Source of the DNA: Bacteroidota bacterium | Lineage (GTDB): Bacteria > Bacteroidota > Bacteroidia > Bacteroidales > Rikenellaceae | Reading direction: 5' to 3' | NCBI GenBank assembly: GCA_023443765.1 | Contig: JAEZTA010000172.1 | Coordinates: 1 to 24,609 of the forward strand | Length of the DNA stretch: 24,609 nucleotides | Shown here: positions 1-6,963 of the stretch, one piece after another | How positions within the stretch are numbered: position 1 is the first letter of the stretch | Layout: the number at the start of each line of letters is the position of its first letter | The notes under the pieces: model-generated | Databases searched by the model: none | What the model saw: the letters and a program-made list of their open reading frames with translations, nothing else | What the model was told of the DNA's origin: nothing | Position numbers and translations under genes: made by a program

Positions 1-142
1 GGTACATGTCCAGCATCTTGCCTTCCGAAAGGCCTTCTTTGATGTCGATGAGGACAACTTCGCTTGCCACTTCGCGGCAAGCCATTACGTTTGCACAGGT
101 TGCACCTACGGCGCCTGCACCTACGACAGTAACTTTTGACAT
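1..142 (-). CDS. mdh: Malate dehydrogenase, N-terminal fragment (cut by window edge)
   Basis: Reverse-strand reading from the ATG at 142 gives 47 codons starting MSKVTVVGAGAVGATCANVM and running off the left edge. The start is a Rossmann nucleotide-binding fold: beta strand, then GAGAVGA (GxGxxG type, residues 8-14), then an acidic strand end VVLIDIKEG, where Asp is expected to bind the NAD ribose. This is typical of the lactate/malate dehydrogenase family in the short Bacteroidetes malate dehydrogenases, which oxidise malate to oxaloacetate in the cytosol. The catalytic His/Asp and the substrate-specificity loop lie outside the window, so lactate dehydrogenase cannot be formally excluded. 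It follows gcvH on the same strand but is separated from it by a terminator-like repeat, so it is probably transcribed on its own. No convincing TAnnTTTG promoter box was found in front of it. Confidence 0.85.
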   Translation of the reverse strand, partial: MSKVTVVGAGAVGATCANVMACREVASEVVLIDIKEGLSEGKMLDMY

Positions 143-194
143 AATTTTACGTATTTTTATGTGTTGCACGTTTTCGTTCTGCCGGGGGCTCGTT

Positions 195-262
195 GTTCGC
201 GGCGTCCAGCCGCGTTTACAAATTGAGCCTACCCTTAAAATCCCCTCGGAAGAGGGGACTTT
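195..262 (-). repeat. Two-hairpin intergenic repeat, copy 1 (also gcvH terminator)
   Basis: Read on the minus strand, this begins with an 11-bp stem (arms 252-262 and 237-247, one G-T pair, loop 248-251) that ends in TTTT, starting 17 bp after the gcvH stop. It looks like a rho-independent terminator. About 22 bases further on comes a second perfect 6-bp hairpin, CGCGGC/GCCGCG (209-214 with 198-203), with loop TGGAC. The same two-hairpin order, spacing and partial sequence occur at 5504-5571, so this is a dispersed element and not only a terminator. Confidence 0.7.
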
Positions 263-278
263 ATCCGAAAGTTTTCGC

Positions 279-656
279 TTATCCGATCAGCTTTTCGTAG
301 TCTGCGGCGCTCAGCAGGGCGTCGTACTCGCCCATGTCGGCGATTTTGACCTTGATGAGCCAGCCTTCGCCGTAAGCGTCCTTGTTGACGATGGCGGGAT
401 CGGCGTCCACGGCTTCGTTGAACTCCAGGATTTCACCGCCCACGGGCAGGAATGCGTCGCTCACGGTTTTCACAGCTTCGATCGAACCGAAAACTTCGCC
501 TGCGGCGAGCGTCTCGCCAACGGTCGGAACGTCTACGAAGACGATGTCGCCCAACTGGCTCTGTGCAAAGTCGGTGATGCCGATAACGGCCACGTCGCCC
601 TCGATGCGGCACCACTCGTGGTCGCTGGAGTATTTCAGATTTGCAGGTACGTTCAT
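279..656 (-). CDS. gcvH: Glycine cleavage system H protein
   Basis: A 125-residue protein, the usual length for GcvH, the lipoyl carrier that shuttles the methylamine group between the P, T and L proteins of the cytosolic glycine cleavage complex. The lipoyl-accepting lysine is K63 in GSIEAVKTVSD, and the typical start YSSDHEW and the C-terminal DYEKLIG are present. An upstream GTG or ATG in the same frame (to 701) would add 15 residues with no family counterpart. The ATG at 656 is preferred because it gives the canonical start MNVPANLKYS and has AAGGA just upstream. None of gcvP, gcvT or lpd is adjacent, so H is encoded alone here. A clear promoter with an internal inverted repeat lies upstream and a hairpin terminator downstream, which suggests a one-gene transcript. 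Confidence 0.96.
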   Translation of the reverse strand: MNVPANLKYSSDHEWCRIEGDVAVIGITDFAQSQLGDIVFVDVPTVGETLAAGEVFGSIEAVKTVSDAFLPVGGEILEFNEAVDADPAIVNKDAYGEGWLIKVKIADMGEYDALLSAADYEKLIG

Positions 657-698
657 ATTATCCTTAATATTTGATTTAAAATTGACTGTTTTATGATG

Positions 699-728
699 CA
701 AATATAACTGTTATTTCTGTAACAGCAA
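699..728 (-). promoter_or_regulatory. gcvH promoter with internal inverted repeat
   Basis: On the minus strand TTG (726-728), a 19-bp spacer and TATATTTG (699-706) match the Bacteroidetes -33/-7 consensus (TTTG, 19-21 bp, TAnnTTTG). The predicted leader to the gcvH ATG is about 40 nt. The spacer holds a perfect inverted repeat CTGTTA-N6-TAACAG (708-713 with 720-725), placed where a bound regulator would block the polymerase. The promoter match is good; the operator role is an inference. Confidence 0.7.
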
Positions 729-832
729 GAAGTTTCGGTTATTATTTCTGTACTTTTTGTCCGATTTTCCGACCCGGATTTGGCGTGGTGGGAAATATCC
801 GTTATCTTGCATTGTCTAAAGGCGTGTTCACG

Positions 833-1459
833 ATGAAAAGGCGGGCTATATTAACGGCGGCACTGTGCCTCTGGAATGTTATTTTGGCGCAAACTCCGTA
901 TGGAGAATTGCCGGAGCGGTTTCGTCCAGACACGCTGCCGTGCCGGTTGAACGGCGGCATAGGCTTCGCAATCGAAGGACTTGGAACAGCAATGCCCCCG
1001 CGCGTTGGCGTCGGGGATCGTGATCCCCGGATGGTGTTTATCGCGGGCGATACGCTGGTAACGTTCATACCGGTTGCCGGATTCGCAGATACGACGCTGC
1101 GGGATCCTGTCTGCCGGTTTTATGGTGGAAATGTGGCGCATGTCCTCTCCCGGACGCACAAAGTGACAGGCGGGCGGATTGGCGCCGTCGATCCCGATTT
1201 TCCGGACGATCCGGATTTTGCAGATCTGATGGGACCCGTTCTTGAGAACGGGATGTATCCCTGGAAAGAGTATGCCGCAGGTGATTTTGCGTATCTGCTG
1301 CCTGTGGTCCAAAGCCTTGCTGCGGGAACGAAGGAGCCTTTTCTGGGGCCGAATATGCACTGTCGGTATATCTGTTTTCTGACCGAAGTCTCCGTTGAAC
1401 TGAAAACGGGTGGGACGCGGCCTTTCGTGCATATCGTTTACCTGTTGCTGGACCCCTGA
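833..1459 (+). CDS. Secreted protein of unknown function
   Basis: A 208-residue protein that I do not recognise. The ATG at 833 is chosen because it opens a clean signal peptide, MKRRAILTAALCLWNVILAQ, with a two-arginine n-region, a hydrophobic core and a likely cut after Ala or Gln near residue 19-20. A longer reading from 785 would bury the signal. There is no lipobox Cys, so the product is probably periplasmic or secreted. The mature part has a few cysteines, an acidic DPDFPDDPDFAD stretch and a C-terminus that looks like alternating beta strands (SVELKTGG then FVHIVYLLL). A loose promoter match, TTTG at 779-782 and TATCTTG at 803-809, lies upstream. The gene converges on the biotin ligase gene with only 4 bp between the stop codons. 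It is isolated from any operon and may be lineage-specific. Confidence 0.7.
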   Translation: MKRRAILTAALCLWNVILAQTPYGELPERFRPDTLPCRLNGGIGFAIEGLGTAMPPRVGVGDRDPRMVFIAGDTLVTFIPVAGFADTTLRDPVCRFYGGNVAHVLSRTHKVTGGRIGAVDPDFPDDPDFADLMGPVLENGMYPWKEYAAGDFAYLLPVVQSLAAGTKEPFLGPNMHCRYICFLTEVSVELKTGGTRPFVHIVYLLLDP

Positions 1460-1463
1460 CGGT

Positions 1464-2189
1464 CTATTTCCCGGCGATCACAAATTCAATCTCCTTGAAC
1501 AGATATTCCCGGAGCGAGCCGTCGGCATGCCGCAGCAGAAGTTCGCCCGTGGGACGCACCCCTTCGATCGCGGCTTCGGTCGGCGTGCCGTCGGGGTAGC
1601 GGAAGGTGTGGCGTTCGCGCAGCCGGTACATCTGTTCGCGGTAGTCGTCCTGGAGGGTTTCCCGTTCGCCCCGTTCGAGTTGTGCGTAGCGAATCTCGAT
1701 ATGGCGCCGGAAGGCTTCGAGCACCTCGCTGCGGTCGAACGTCCGGCCCGTGATTAGGGCCATCGAAACGGGGTTCGGCAGCGCCGGGTCGAACTCCGTC
1801 TGGTTGACGTTGATGCCGATGCCGACGACCGTGCGCATGAGCGTCGAGCCGGAATAACTGTGCTCGATCAGGATGCCGACGAGTTTTTTATCCCCGGCAT
1901 AGATGTCGTTGGTCCACTTGATGCGTGTCGCGATGCCGAACTGCGCGAAGGTGTCCGTCAGGGCGAGGGCTATGGCTTCGTTGAGCAGGAACTGCTCGCC
2001 GGCGGGCATGAACGTCGGTTCGAGCACCAGCGAGAAGGTGAGGTTCAGTCCCTCGGCGCTCTGCCATGTGTGGCCCCGCTGGCCGCGCCCGGCGGTTTGC
2101 CGTTCGGCCCAGATGATGTCGCCGTGGTGGTACTTCGGTCTGCGCGCGTCGTCGTTGGTCGAGGTCGTTTCCGAAATGCGGTAAATCAT
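1464..2189 (-). CDS. birA: Biotin--[acetyl-CoA-carboxylase] ligase, catalytic-only type
   Basis: A 241-residue single-domain biotin protein ligase. It would activate biotin with ATP to biotinyl-AMP and attach it to the carrier lysine of biotin enzymes. Family motifs are visible: STNDDAR near the start, the adenylate-binding GRGQRGHTW loop, KWTNDIY (usually KWPND), KKLVGILIE and VVGIGINVN. The N-terminal helix-turn-helix of E. coli BirA is absent, so this form cannot act as the classical biotin-operon repressor. The open frame extends upstream to 2495, but that part overlaps dapD in another frame; the ATG at 2189 starts MIYRISETTSTN exactly where the family starts. It sits 2 bp after the dapD stop on the same strand, so the two are probably co-transcribed and translationally coupled. 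Its 3' end abuts a convergent gene, with no obvious terminator between. Confidence 0.93.
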   Translation of the reverse strand: MIYRISETTSTNDDARRPKYHHGDIIWAERQTAGRGQRGHTWQSAEGLNLTFSLVLEPTFMPAGEQFLLNEAIALALTDTFAQFGIATRIKWTNDIYAGDKKLVGILIEHSYSGSTLMRTVVGIGINVNQTEFDPALPNPVSMALITGRTFDRSEVLEAFRRHIEIRYAQLERGERETLQDDYREQMYRLRERHTFRYPDGTPTEAAIEGVRPTGELLLRHADGSLREYLFKEIEFVIAGK

Positions 2190-2191
2190 GC

Positions 2192-3019
2192 CTATACCGA
2201 TACGCCGAAGTCGCGCAGGGCGTCGTTCAGCGAGGTTTTCTTGTCGGTGGACTCCTTGCGCTGGCCGATGATCAGCGCGCATGTGACGCTGTATTCGCCT
2301 GCCGGGAACTGCTTGCGGTAGCTGCCCGGGACGACCACCGAGCGGGGCGGTACGTAACCTTTGTAGGTGACGGGTTCGGGACCTGTCACGTCGATGATGT
2401 GCGTCGAGCCGGTGATCACGGTGTTCGAGCCGAGCACCGCCTCGCGGCAGATGTGCGCGCCCTCGACCACAATGCAGCGCGAGCCGATGAAGCAACTGTC
2501 CTCGATGATCACGGGTGCCGCCTGCACGGGTTCCAGTACGCCGCCGATGCCCACGCCGCCCGAAAGGTGGACGTGCTTACCGATCTGGGCGCACGAGCCC
2601 ACCGTGGCCCATGTGTCGACCATCGTGCCCGTGTCGACATAGGCGCCGATGTTCACGTACGAAGGCATCAGGATGGCTCCCGGGGCGATGTAAGCGCCGT
2701 AGCGTGCCACGGCGTGGGGTACGACGCGCACGCCCAGCTGCTCGTAACCGTGCTTGAGCTCCATCTTGTCGTACCATTCCAGTTCACCCGCCTCCATCTT
2801 GCGCATGGGCTGGATCGGGAAGTAGAGGATCACGGCCTTCTTGACCCACTCGTTGACTTTCCATTCGCTTTTGGCGAGGTCCACGGGCTCTGCCGTGCGG
2901 AGTTCACCCTTGTCTACCAGTTCCACGACCTGCCGCACGGCCTGCTGTACGGCGGGGTCCTGAAGCAGTGCGCGGTTGTCCCACGCCTGCTCGATTATCG
3001 TTTTGAGTTCGTTATTCAT
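2192..3019 (-). CDS. dapD: 2,3,4,5-tetrahydropyridine-2,6-dicarboxylate N-succinyltransferase
   Basis: A 275-residue enzyme of the succinylase branch of the lysine/meso-diaminopimelate pathway. It transfers succinyl from succinyl-CoA to tetrahydrodipicolinate in the cytosol. The N-terminal helical domain (about 1-100) is followed by a left-handed beta-helix built of hexapeptide repeats. The central stretch, MPSYVNIGAYVDTGTMVDTW (residues 118-137) and GKHVHLSGGVGIGGVLEPVQ (147-166), is nearly identical to E. coli DapD, as are the IIEDSCFIG and VVEG segments (171-187) that hold expected active-site residues. Length matches the family. It is the first gene of a pair with the biotin ligase. A TAnnTTTG box lies 24 bp upstream. 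The aspartate kinase of the same pathway is about 2.6 kb away on the other strand. Confidence 0.97.
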   Translation of the reverse strand: MNNELKTIIEQAWDNRALLQDPAVQQAVRQVVELVDKGELRTAEPVDLAKSEWKVNEWVKKAVILYFPIQPMRKMEAGELEWYDKMELKHGYEQLGVRVVPHAVARYGAYIAPGAILMPSYVNIGAYVDTGTMVDTWATVGSCAQIGKHVHLSGGVGIGGVLEPVQAAPVIIEDSCFIGSRCIVVEGAHICREAVLGSNTVITGSTHIIDVTGPEPVTYKGYVPPRSVVVPGSYRKQFPAGEYSVTCALIIGQRKESTDKKTSLNDALRDFGVSV

Positions 3020-3042
3020 GGTCTGTTGTTGTTTTCGAAAGC

Positions 3043-3050
3043 CAAAGTTA
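3043..3050 (-). promoter_or_regulatory. Candidate -7 box for dapD-birA
   Basis: On the minus strand this reads TAACTTTG, an exact match to the Bacteroidetes -7 consensus TAnnTTTG, 23 bp before the dapD ATG. No TTTG or TTG is seen 19-21 bp upstream, so the promoter is only half supported. Confidence 0.5.
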
Positions 3051-3127
3051 CTGAAAATATCGGTTTTTTCCGAGTCCGGCCGTGAAAAAAGGCGGGGACG
3101 GACTGAATTGCATCCGGACCCGGATTT

Positions 3128-3152
3128 AAGTCCCGGTCTGGGGCCGGGATTT
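3128..3152. other. GC-rich hairpin in the dapD/prolyl oligopeptidase intergenic region
   Basis: A 9-bp stem with one G-T pair (3128-3136 with 3144-3152) around a 7-base loop. A second hairpin, CCCGG/CCGGG (3223-3227 with 3235-3239), follows in the same region. Both lie between divergent genes, upstream of both candidate promoters, and lack a T run, so they do not look like terminators. Their role is unknown. No tRNA or small gene is seen in 3020-3307. Confidence 0.35.
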
Positions 3153-3271
3153 AGGAGGTGGGGCGGAATTATAAATGCGGCCGGGGCTGCGGGTTATCCG
3201 CCTTGCGCAAAAAAATAGGGGTCCCGGACGTTCGCCGGGCCGAAAAAGTGCTTAGTTTCCAGCTTTTTTTC

Positions 3272-3279
3272 TAACTTTG
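3272..3279 (+). promoter_or_regulatory. Candidate -7 box for prolyl oligopeptidase gene
   Basis: TAACTTTG matches TAnnTTTG exactly and sits 28 bp before the ATG at 3308, giving a short leader of about 20 nt. The -33 element is not clear; TTAG at 3252-3255 is the nearest candidate, at 16 bp spacing. Confidence 0.5.
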
Positions 3280-3307
3280 CCCCAATCATCACCCAAACGG
3301 TTAAATT

Positions 3308-5443
3308 ATGAAGCATTTATCCATCAAAACCGCCCTCCTGCTCGGCGCAGCGGCGATAGCGGCAAGTTGCGGCAACATGAAACAGATAAAACACCAGCCT
3401 TACCCCGCGACGGAGCGCGGTGACGTGGCGGACAACTATTTCGGCACGGAGGTTCCCGATCCCTACCGCTGGCTCGAAGACGACAACTCCGAAGCTACGG
3501 CTGCATGGGTTGCCGCCGAGAATGCTGTGACACAGGACTACCTCTCGCAAATCCCGTTCCGCGGGGCCATCCGCGAGCGCCTGACCGAGTTGTGGAACTA
3601 TGCCAAGGAGAGCGCCCCGCGCAAGCACGGCGACTGGTATTATTATACGTATAACGACGGTTTGCAGAACCAGTCGGTGATCTGCCGCACGAAGGAGCCG
3701 GGCGAGGCCGGCGAGGTGTTCCTCGACCCCAACAGACTTTCCGACGACGGTACGGTGGCCTTGGCCGCCATGTCGTTCTCGAAGGACGGCCGCTGGTTCG
3801 CCTATTCGGCTGCCGCGTCGGGCTCGGACTGGGTCGTGATCCGCGTGCTCGATGCCGAAAATAAAACGCTCACCGAGGACCGGATCGAGTGGGTGAAGTT
3901 CTCGGGCGCACAGTGGGCCCCGGATTCGAAGGGATTCTATTACAGCGCCTACGATGCTCCGAAGTCGGGCGTCTATTCGTCGCAGAACCAGTTCCAGAAG
4001 GTTTATTACCACAAACTGGGGACGCCCCAGTCGGCCGATCAGCTCGTTTACGAGGATCGCGCACATCCGCTGCGCTACTTCTCGGCATGGCCTTCGGAGG
4101 ATGGCAAATGGCTCTTCGTCGTGGGTTCGGAGGGTACGTCGGGAACCGAGGTGCTCTATAAAAAGATTTCGGAACCGAAGTTCCGCACGTTGCTGCCGGG
4201 CTTCGATGCCGATTACATGCCCGTCGACTGCAAGGACAACCAGCTTTACTACGTGACCAACAAGGACGCGTCGAACTATGCGCTGATGAAGGTCGACCTG
4301 AACCGCCCGACGGAGGTTGCGACGGTGATTCCCGAAAGCGCGACGAACCTGCTCGAAGGCGTCGGCACGGCGGGCGGCTACCTGTTTGCATCCTACCTGC
4401 AGGACGCGCAGAACAAGATTTACCAGTACGATTACACCGGCAAGCAGGTTCGCGAAGTCGCGCTTCCGGCAATCGGTTCGGTCGGCGGATTCGATGGCCG
4501 CGAGGAGGATACGGAACTTTACTATACGCTGGTCAACTACACGGCTCCCGCCACGATCTACAAATACGACATCGCTTCGGGCGAAACGACGCTTTACAAG
4601 GCTCCCGAGGTGAATTTCGATCCCTCGTTGTTCACGACCGAGCAGGTGTTCTACACCTCGAAGGACGGCACGAAGGTCCCGATGTTCATCACCCACCGCA
4701 AGGACATGAAGCTCAACGGCAAGAACCCCTGCCTGCTCTATGCCTACGGCGGTTTCCAGATTAACCTCACGCCCGGTTTCAACCCCTCGGCGCTGATGTT
4801 CGTCGAACAGGGCGGCATCTACTGCGTGGCCAACCTGCGCGGCGGCTCGGAGTACGGCGAGACGTGGCACAAGGCCGGCATGCTCGAAAACAAGCAGAAC
4901 GTCTTCGACGATTTCATCGCCGCAGCCGGATACCTCGTGGCTGAAAAATACACCTCGTCGTCGAAACTGGCCATCCACGGCGGTTCGAACGGCGGCCTGC
5001 TGGTTGGCGCCTGCGAGGTGCAGCGTCCGGACCTCTACGCCGTCTGCCTCCCGGCCGTGGGCGTGATGGACATGCTCCGCTACCACAAGTTCACCATCGG
5101 CTGGGGCTGGGCCGTGGAGTACGGTTCGTCGGACAACGAGGAGCAGTTTGCTTACATCTACAAGTATTCGCCCCTGCACAATATCAAGGAAGGTGTGAAG
5201 TATCCCGCAACGCTGGTGATGACCGCCGACCACGACGACCGCGTCGTTCCGGCGCACTCGTTCAAGTTCGCGGCCACGATGCAGCACGCTCAGGCGGGTG
5301 ACGCCCCGGTGCTTATCCGCATCGAGTCGAAAGCGGGCCACGGTGCGGGCAAACCCACCTCGAAGCGCATTGACGAGGCTGCCGACATGTACTCGTTCTT
5401 GTTCCAGAACATCGGAGTGCCGTACAAGGAAATTAAAAAATAA
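3308..5443 (+). CDS. Prolyl oligopeptidase (S9A family) lipoprotein
   Basis: A 711-residue serine peptidase that cleaves short peptides after proline. Residues 1-21 form a lipoprotein signal ending AAIAASC, so the protein is probably anchored in the cell envelope, unlike the cytosolic mammalian enzyme. The N-terminal family signature (YPATERGDVADNYFGTEVPDPYRWLED) is followed by a beta-propeller (about 80-440) and a C-terminal alpha/beta hydrolase domain. The catalytic triad is visible: S560 in HGGSNGG, Asp643/644 in TADHDDRVVP and H678 in KAGHGAGKP. Length fits the family (about 700). It is transcribed alone: dapD is divergent, and a hairpin repeat separates it from the aspartate kinase gene. 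Peptide scavenging in the periplasm is the likely role, given the asaccharolytic, peptide-using habit of related gut Bacteroidales; this is an inference. Confidence 0.95.
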   Translation: MKHLSIKTALLLGAAAIAASCGNMKQIKHQPYPATERGDVADNYFGTEVPDPYRWLEDDNSEATAAWVAAENAVTQDYLSQIPFRGAIRERLTELWNYAKESAPRKHGDWYYYTYNDGLQNQSVICRTKEPGEAGEVFLDPNRLSDDGTVALAAMSFSKDGRWFAYSAAASGSDWVVIRVLDAENKTLTEDRIEWVKFSGAQWAPDSKGFYYSAYDAPKSGVYSSQNQFQKVYYHKLGTPQSADQLVYEDRAHPLRYFSAWPSEDGKWLFVVGSEGTSGTEVLYKKISEPKFRTLLPGFDADYMPVDCKDNQLYYVTNKDASNYALMKVDLNRPTEVATVIPESATNLLEGVGTAGGYLFASYLQDAQNKIYQYDYTGKQVREVALPAIGSVGGFDGREEDTELYYTLVNYTAPATIYKYDIASGETTLYKAPEVNFDPSLFTTEQVFYTSKDGTKVPMFITHRKDMKLNGKNPCLLYAYGGFQINLTPGFNPSALMFVEQGGIYCVANLRGGSEYGETWHKAGMLENKQNVFDDFIAAAGYLVAEKYTSSSKLAIHGGSNGGLLVGACEVQRPDLYAVCLPAVGVMDMLRYHKFTIGWGWAVEYGSSDNEEQFAYIYKYSPLHNIKEGVKYPATLVMTADHDDRVVPAHSFKFAATMQHAQAGDAPVLIRIESKAGHGAGKPTSKRIDEAADMYSFLFQNIGVPYKEIKK

Positions 5444-5503
5444 GAATTAAAATCGGGGTTTCCGGTTTGGTGTACTCTGCGTGAAGTTATGGTCGCGCTG
5501 CGA

Positions 5504-5571
5504 CAAGCCCCTCCCACGGGAGGGGTTTGGGGTGGGGTAGATTTGCATACGCGGCTGGAGGCCGCGGGTAA
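5504..5571 (+). repeat. Two-hairpin intergenic repeat, copy 2 (after prolyl oligopeptidase)
   Basis: The first hairpin has arms 5505-5514 and 5519-5528 (CCCCTCC/GGAGGGG core plus AAG/TTT with a G-T pair, loop CACG). Then come a G-rich spacer and an ATTTG segment, then a second perfect 6-bp hairpin CGCGGC/GCCGCG (5550-5555 with 5561-5566) with loop TGGAG. Order, spacing (42 versus 44 bases from the first arm to the second hairpin) and several blocks (ATTTG, ACGCGGCTGGA, GCCGCG) match copy 1 on the minus strand at 195-262. Both copies lie downstream of a gene, in that gene's direction. Confidence 0.7.
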
Positions 5572-5611
5572 CAGCGATCGACAGCAACAGGACGGTAAAG
5601 TAATGTAAGTT

Positions 5612-5636
5612 AGGTTAAACAGGTTAATATAGGTTA
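5612..5636 (+). repeat. Three AGGTTA direct repeats before the aspartate kinase start
   Basis: AGGTTA occurs at 5612-5617, 5621-5626 and 5631-5636, 9 and 10 bp apart, with a degenerate AAGTTA at 5607-5612. The last copy ends 4 bp before the ATG at 5641, and its AGG could serve as a weak ribosome site. Near-helical spacing suggests a regulator site or a structured leader. No clear TAnnTTTG promoter was found nearby. Confidence 0.5.
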
Positions 5637-5640
5637 CGAC

Positions 5641-6897
5641 ATGAAAGTTTACAAATTCGGAGGCGCGTCGGTGCGAAATGCCGACGGCGTAAGGAATCTG
5701 CGCAAAATCATCGACGACGAGCAGAATCTGTTCATCATCGTTTCGGCGATGGGCAAGACCACCAATGCCTTGGAGAAGGTGTTCGAAGGGCTTCAGAAAG
5801 GCGATAAACAGCTCTCCATGGAGCACGTCGACGCCCTGCGCAAATACCACGCGGAGATCATCGACGAGTTGTGGCACGAGCCCAAGCGGTTGCCGACTGT
5901 TGACGCGTTGTTCGACGAACTGGAAAAGGTCGCTCTGGAAACCGTCTACAAACCCGCCGATGCGGAGTTGTGGTACGATACGATCGTGGCCTATGGCGAG
6001 TTGGTCTCGACGACGATCATCTCCGAATACCTGAACTACGCCGGGGTGTCGAACCATTGGATCGACATGCGCCGCTGTTTCCTCACCGAGCAGCGCCACA
6101 AGGACGCGGGTGTCGACATCGACGCTTCGGTCCCGCTGCTGAAGGGGGCGCTCGCCAAATGCGGCGGAAATATCTTCATCGGACAGGGATTCATCGGCGG
6201 CGCGCCCGACGGCACGACCACGACCCTCGGCCGCGAAGGCTCGGACTACTCGGCGGCCGTGGTGGCCAACATCCTCGATGCCGAGTCGATGTCGGTGTGG
6301 AAGGACGTGGACGGCGTGCTGAATGCCGACCCGAAAATCTTTCCGGACGCTACGCAGATCGCCGAACTGAACTACCTCGACACCATCGAACTGGCTTACA
6401 GCGGGGCTCAGATCATCCACCCCAAGACGATCAAACCGTTGCAGAACAAGAATATTCCGCTCTACGTGCGTCCGTTCGGTGACAAGCGCAAGCCCGGTAC
6501 GGTGATCCGCGGCATGTCGGCCCCGGTCGATGTGCCCATCCTGATCCTTAAAAAGGACCAGGTGCTGCTGACGATCCGTTCGCGCGACTTTTCGTTCGTG
6601 CTGGAGGAGAAATTCGCTACGATCTTCTCGCTGCTGGAACGTTTCCGCATCAAGGCCAACCTGATCCATAACTCGGCTGTGAACCTGAGCCTCTGCGTCG
6701 ACAATTCGTGGCACATCGACGAGGCGATCGAGGCGCTGCGCGAAGCGGGCTTCGACGTGATGAAGGCCGAGAACATGGAGTTGCTCACCGTGCGCGGGTA
6801 TACCGACGAATTGTGGCGCAAATATGCCCGTGGTCCGCAGGTCTTCGTCCGGCAGGCTACGCAGTCCACGGTGCGCGTGGTCCGCAAGCGGGAGTAA
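5641..6897 (+). CDS. Aspartate kinase (monofunctional)
   Basis: A 418-residue aspartokinase, the ATP-dependent first step from aspartate to lysine, diaminopimelate, threonine and methionine. The amino-acid kinase domain (about 1-285) starts with the hallmark KFGGASV (residues 5-11). It also holds VSAMGKTTN, a substrate-binding LGREGSDYSAAVVA segment and WKDVDGVLNADP. The C-terminal part (about 300-410) resembles the tandem ACT domains used for feedback control (ILILKKDQVLLTIRS and AVNLSLCVDNSWHIDEAIEAL). There is no fused homoserine dehydrogenase, so this is the lysC-like form, but which end product inhibits it cannot be read from sequence. It is a single gene with a strong terminator 13 bp after its stop. 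dapD of the same pathway lies 2.6 kb upstream on the opposite strand, so the two are not co-transcribed. Confidence 0.95.
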   Translation: MKVYKFGGASVRNADGVRNLRKIIDDEQNLFIIVSAMGKTTNALEKVFEGLQKGDKQLSMEHVDALRKYHAEIIDELWHEPKRLPTVDALFDELEKVALETVYKPADAELWYDTIVAYGELVSTTIISEYLNYAGVSNHWIDMRRCFLTEQRHKDAGVDIDASVPLLKGALAKCGGNIFIGQGFIGGAPDGTTTTLGREGSDYSAAVVANILDAESMSVWKDVDGVLNADPKIFPDATQIAELNYLDTIELAYSGAQIIHPKTIKPLQNKNIPLYVRPFGDKRKPGTVIRGMSAPVDVPILILKKDQVLLTIRSRDFSFVLEEKFATIFSLLERFRIKANLIHNSAVNLSLCVDNSWHIDEAIEALREAGFDVMKAENMELLTVRGYTDELWRKYARGPQVFVRQATQSTVRVVRKRE

Positions 6898-6910
6898 ACC
6901 CTATAACTGT

Positions 6911-6948
6911 AAAATCGGCCGTCTTCGCAGGAAGGCGGCCGATTTTTT
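6911..6948 (+). terminator. Rho-independent terminator after aspartate kinase
   Basis: A 16-bp stem (6911-6926 with 6931-6946, one G-T pair, loop GCAG) is followed by TTTTTT at the 3' side. The mirrored side also offers a short T run for the minus strand, so it may also stop transcription from the convergent DUF4435 gene, which ends at 6964. Confidence 0.9.
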
Positions 6949-6963
6949 AATTGCCGGAATGGG

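Noticed and set aside
6..674. 222-codon plus-strand ORF across mdh start and gcvH
   Set aside because: Antisense to two recognisable genes and crosses their intergenic repeat; no protein family features.
3020..3307. Possible small RNA or tRNA in the dapD/oligopeptidase gap
   Set aside because: Two short GC hairpins are present, but no cloverleaf, no T run after a hairpin and no conserved RNA motif could be seen.
3317..5341. 674-codon minus-strand ORF opposite prolyl oligopeptidase
   Set aside because: Antisense shadow; low-complexity Arg/Val/His-rich translation without family features.
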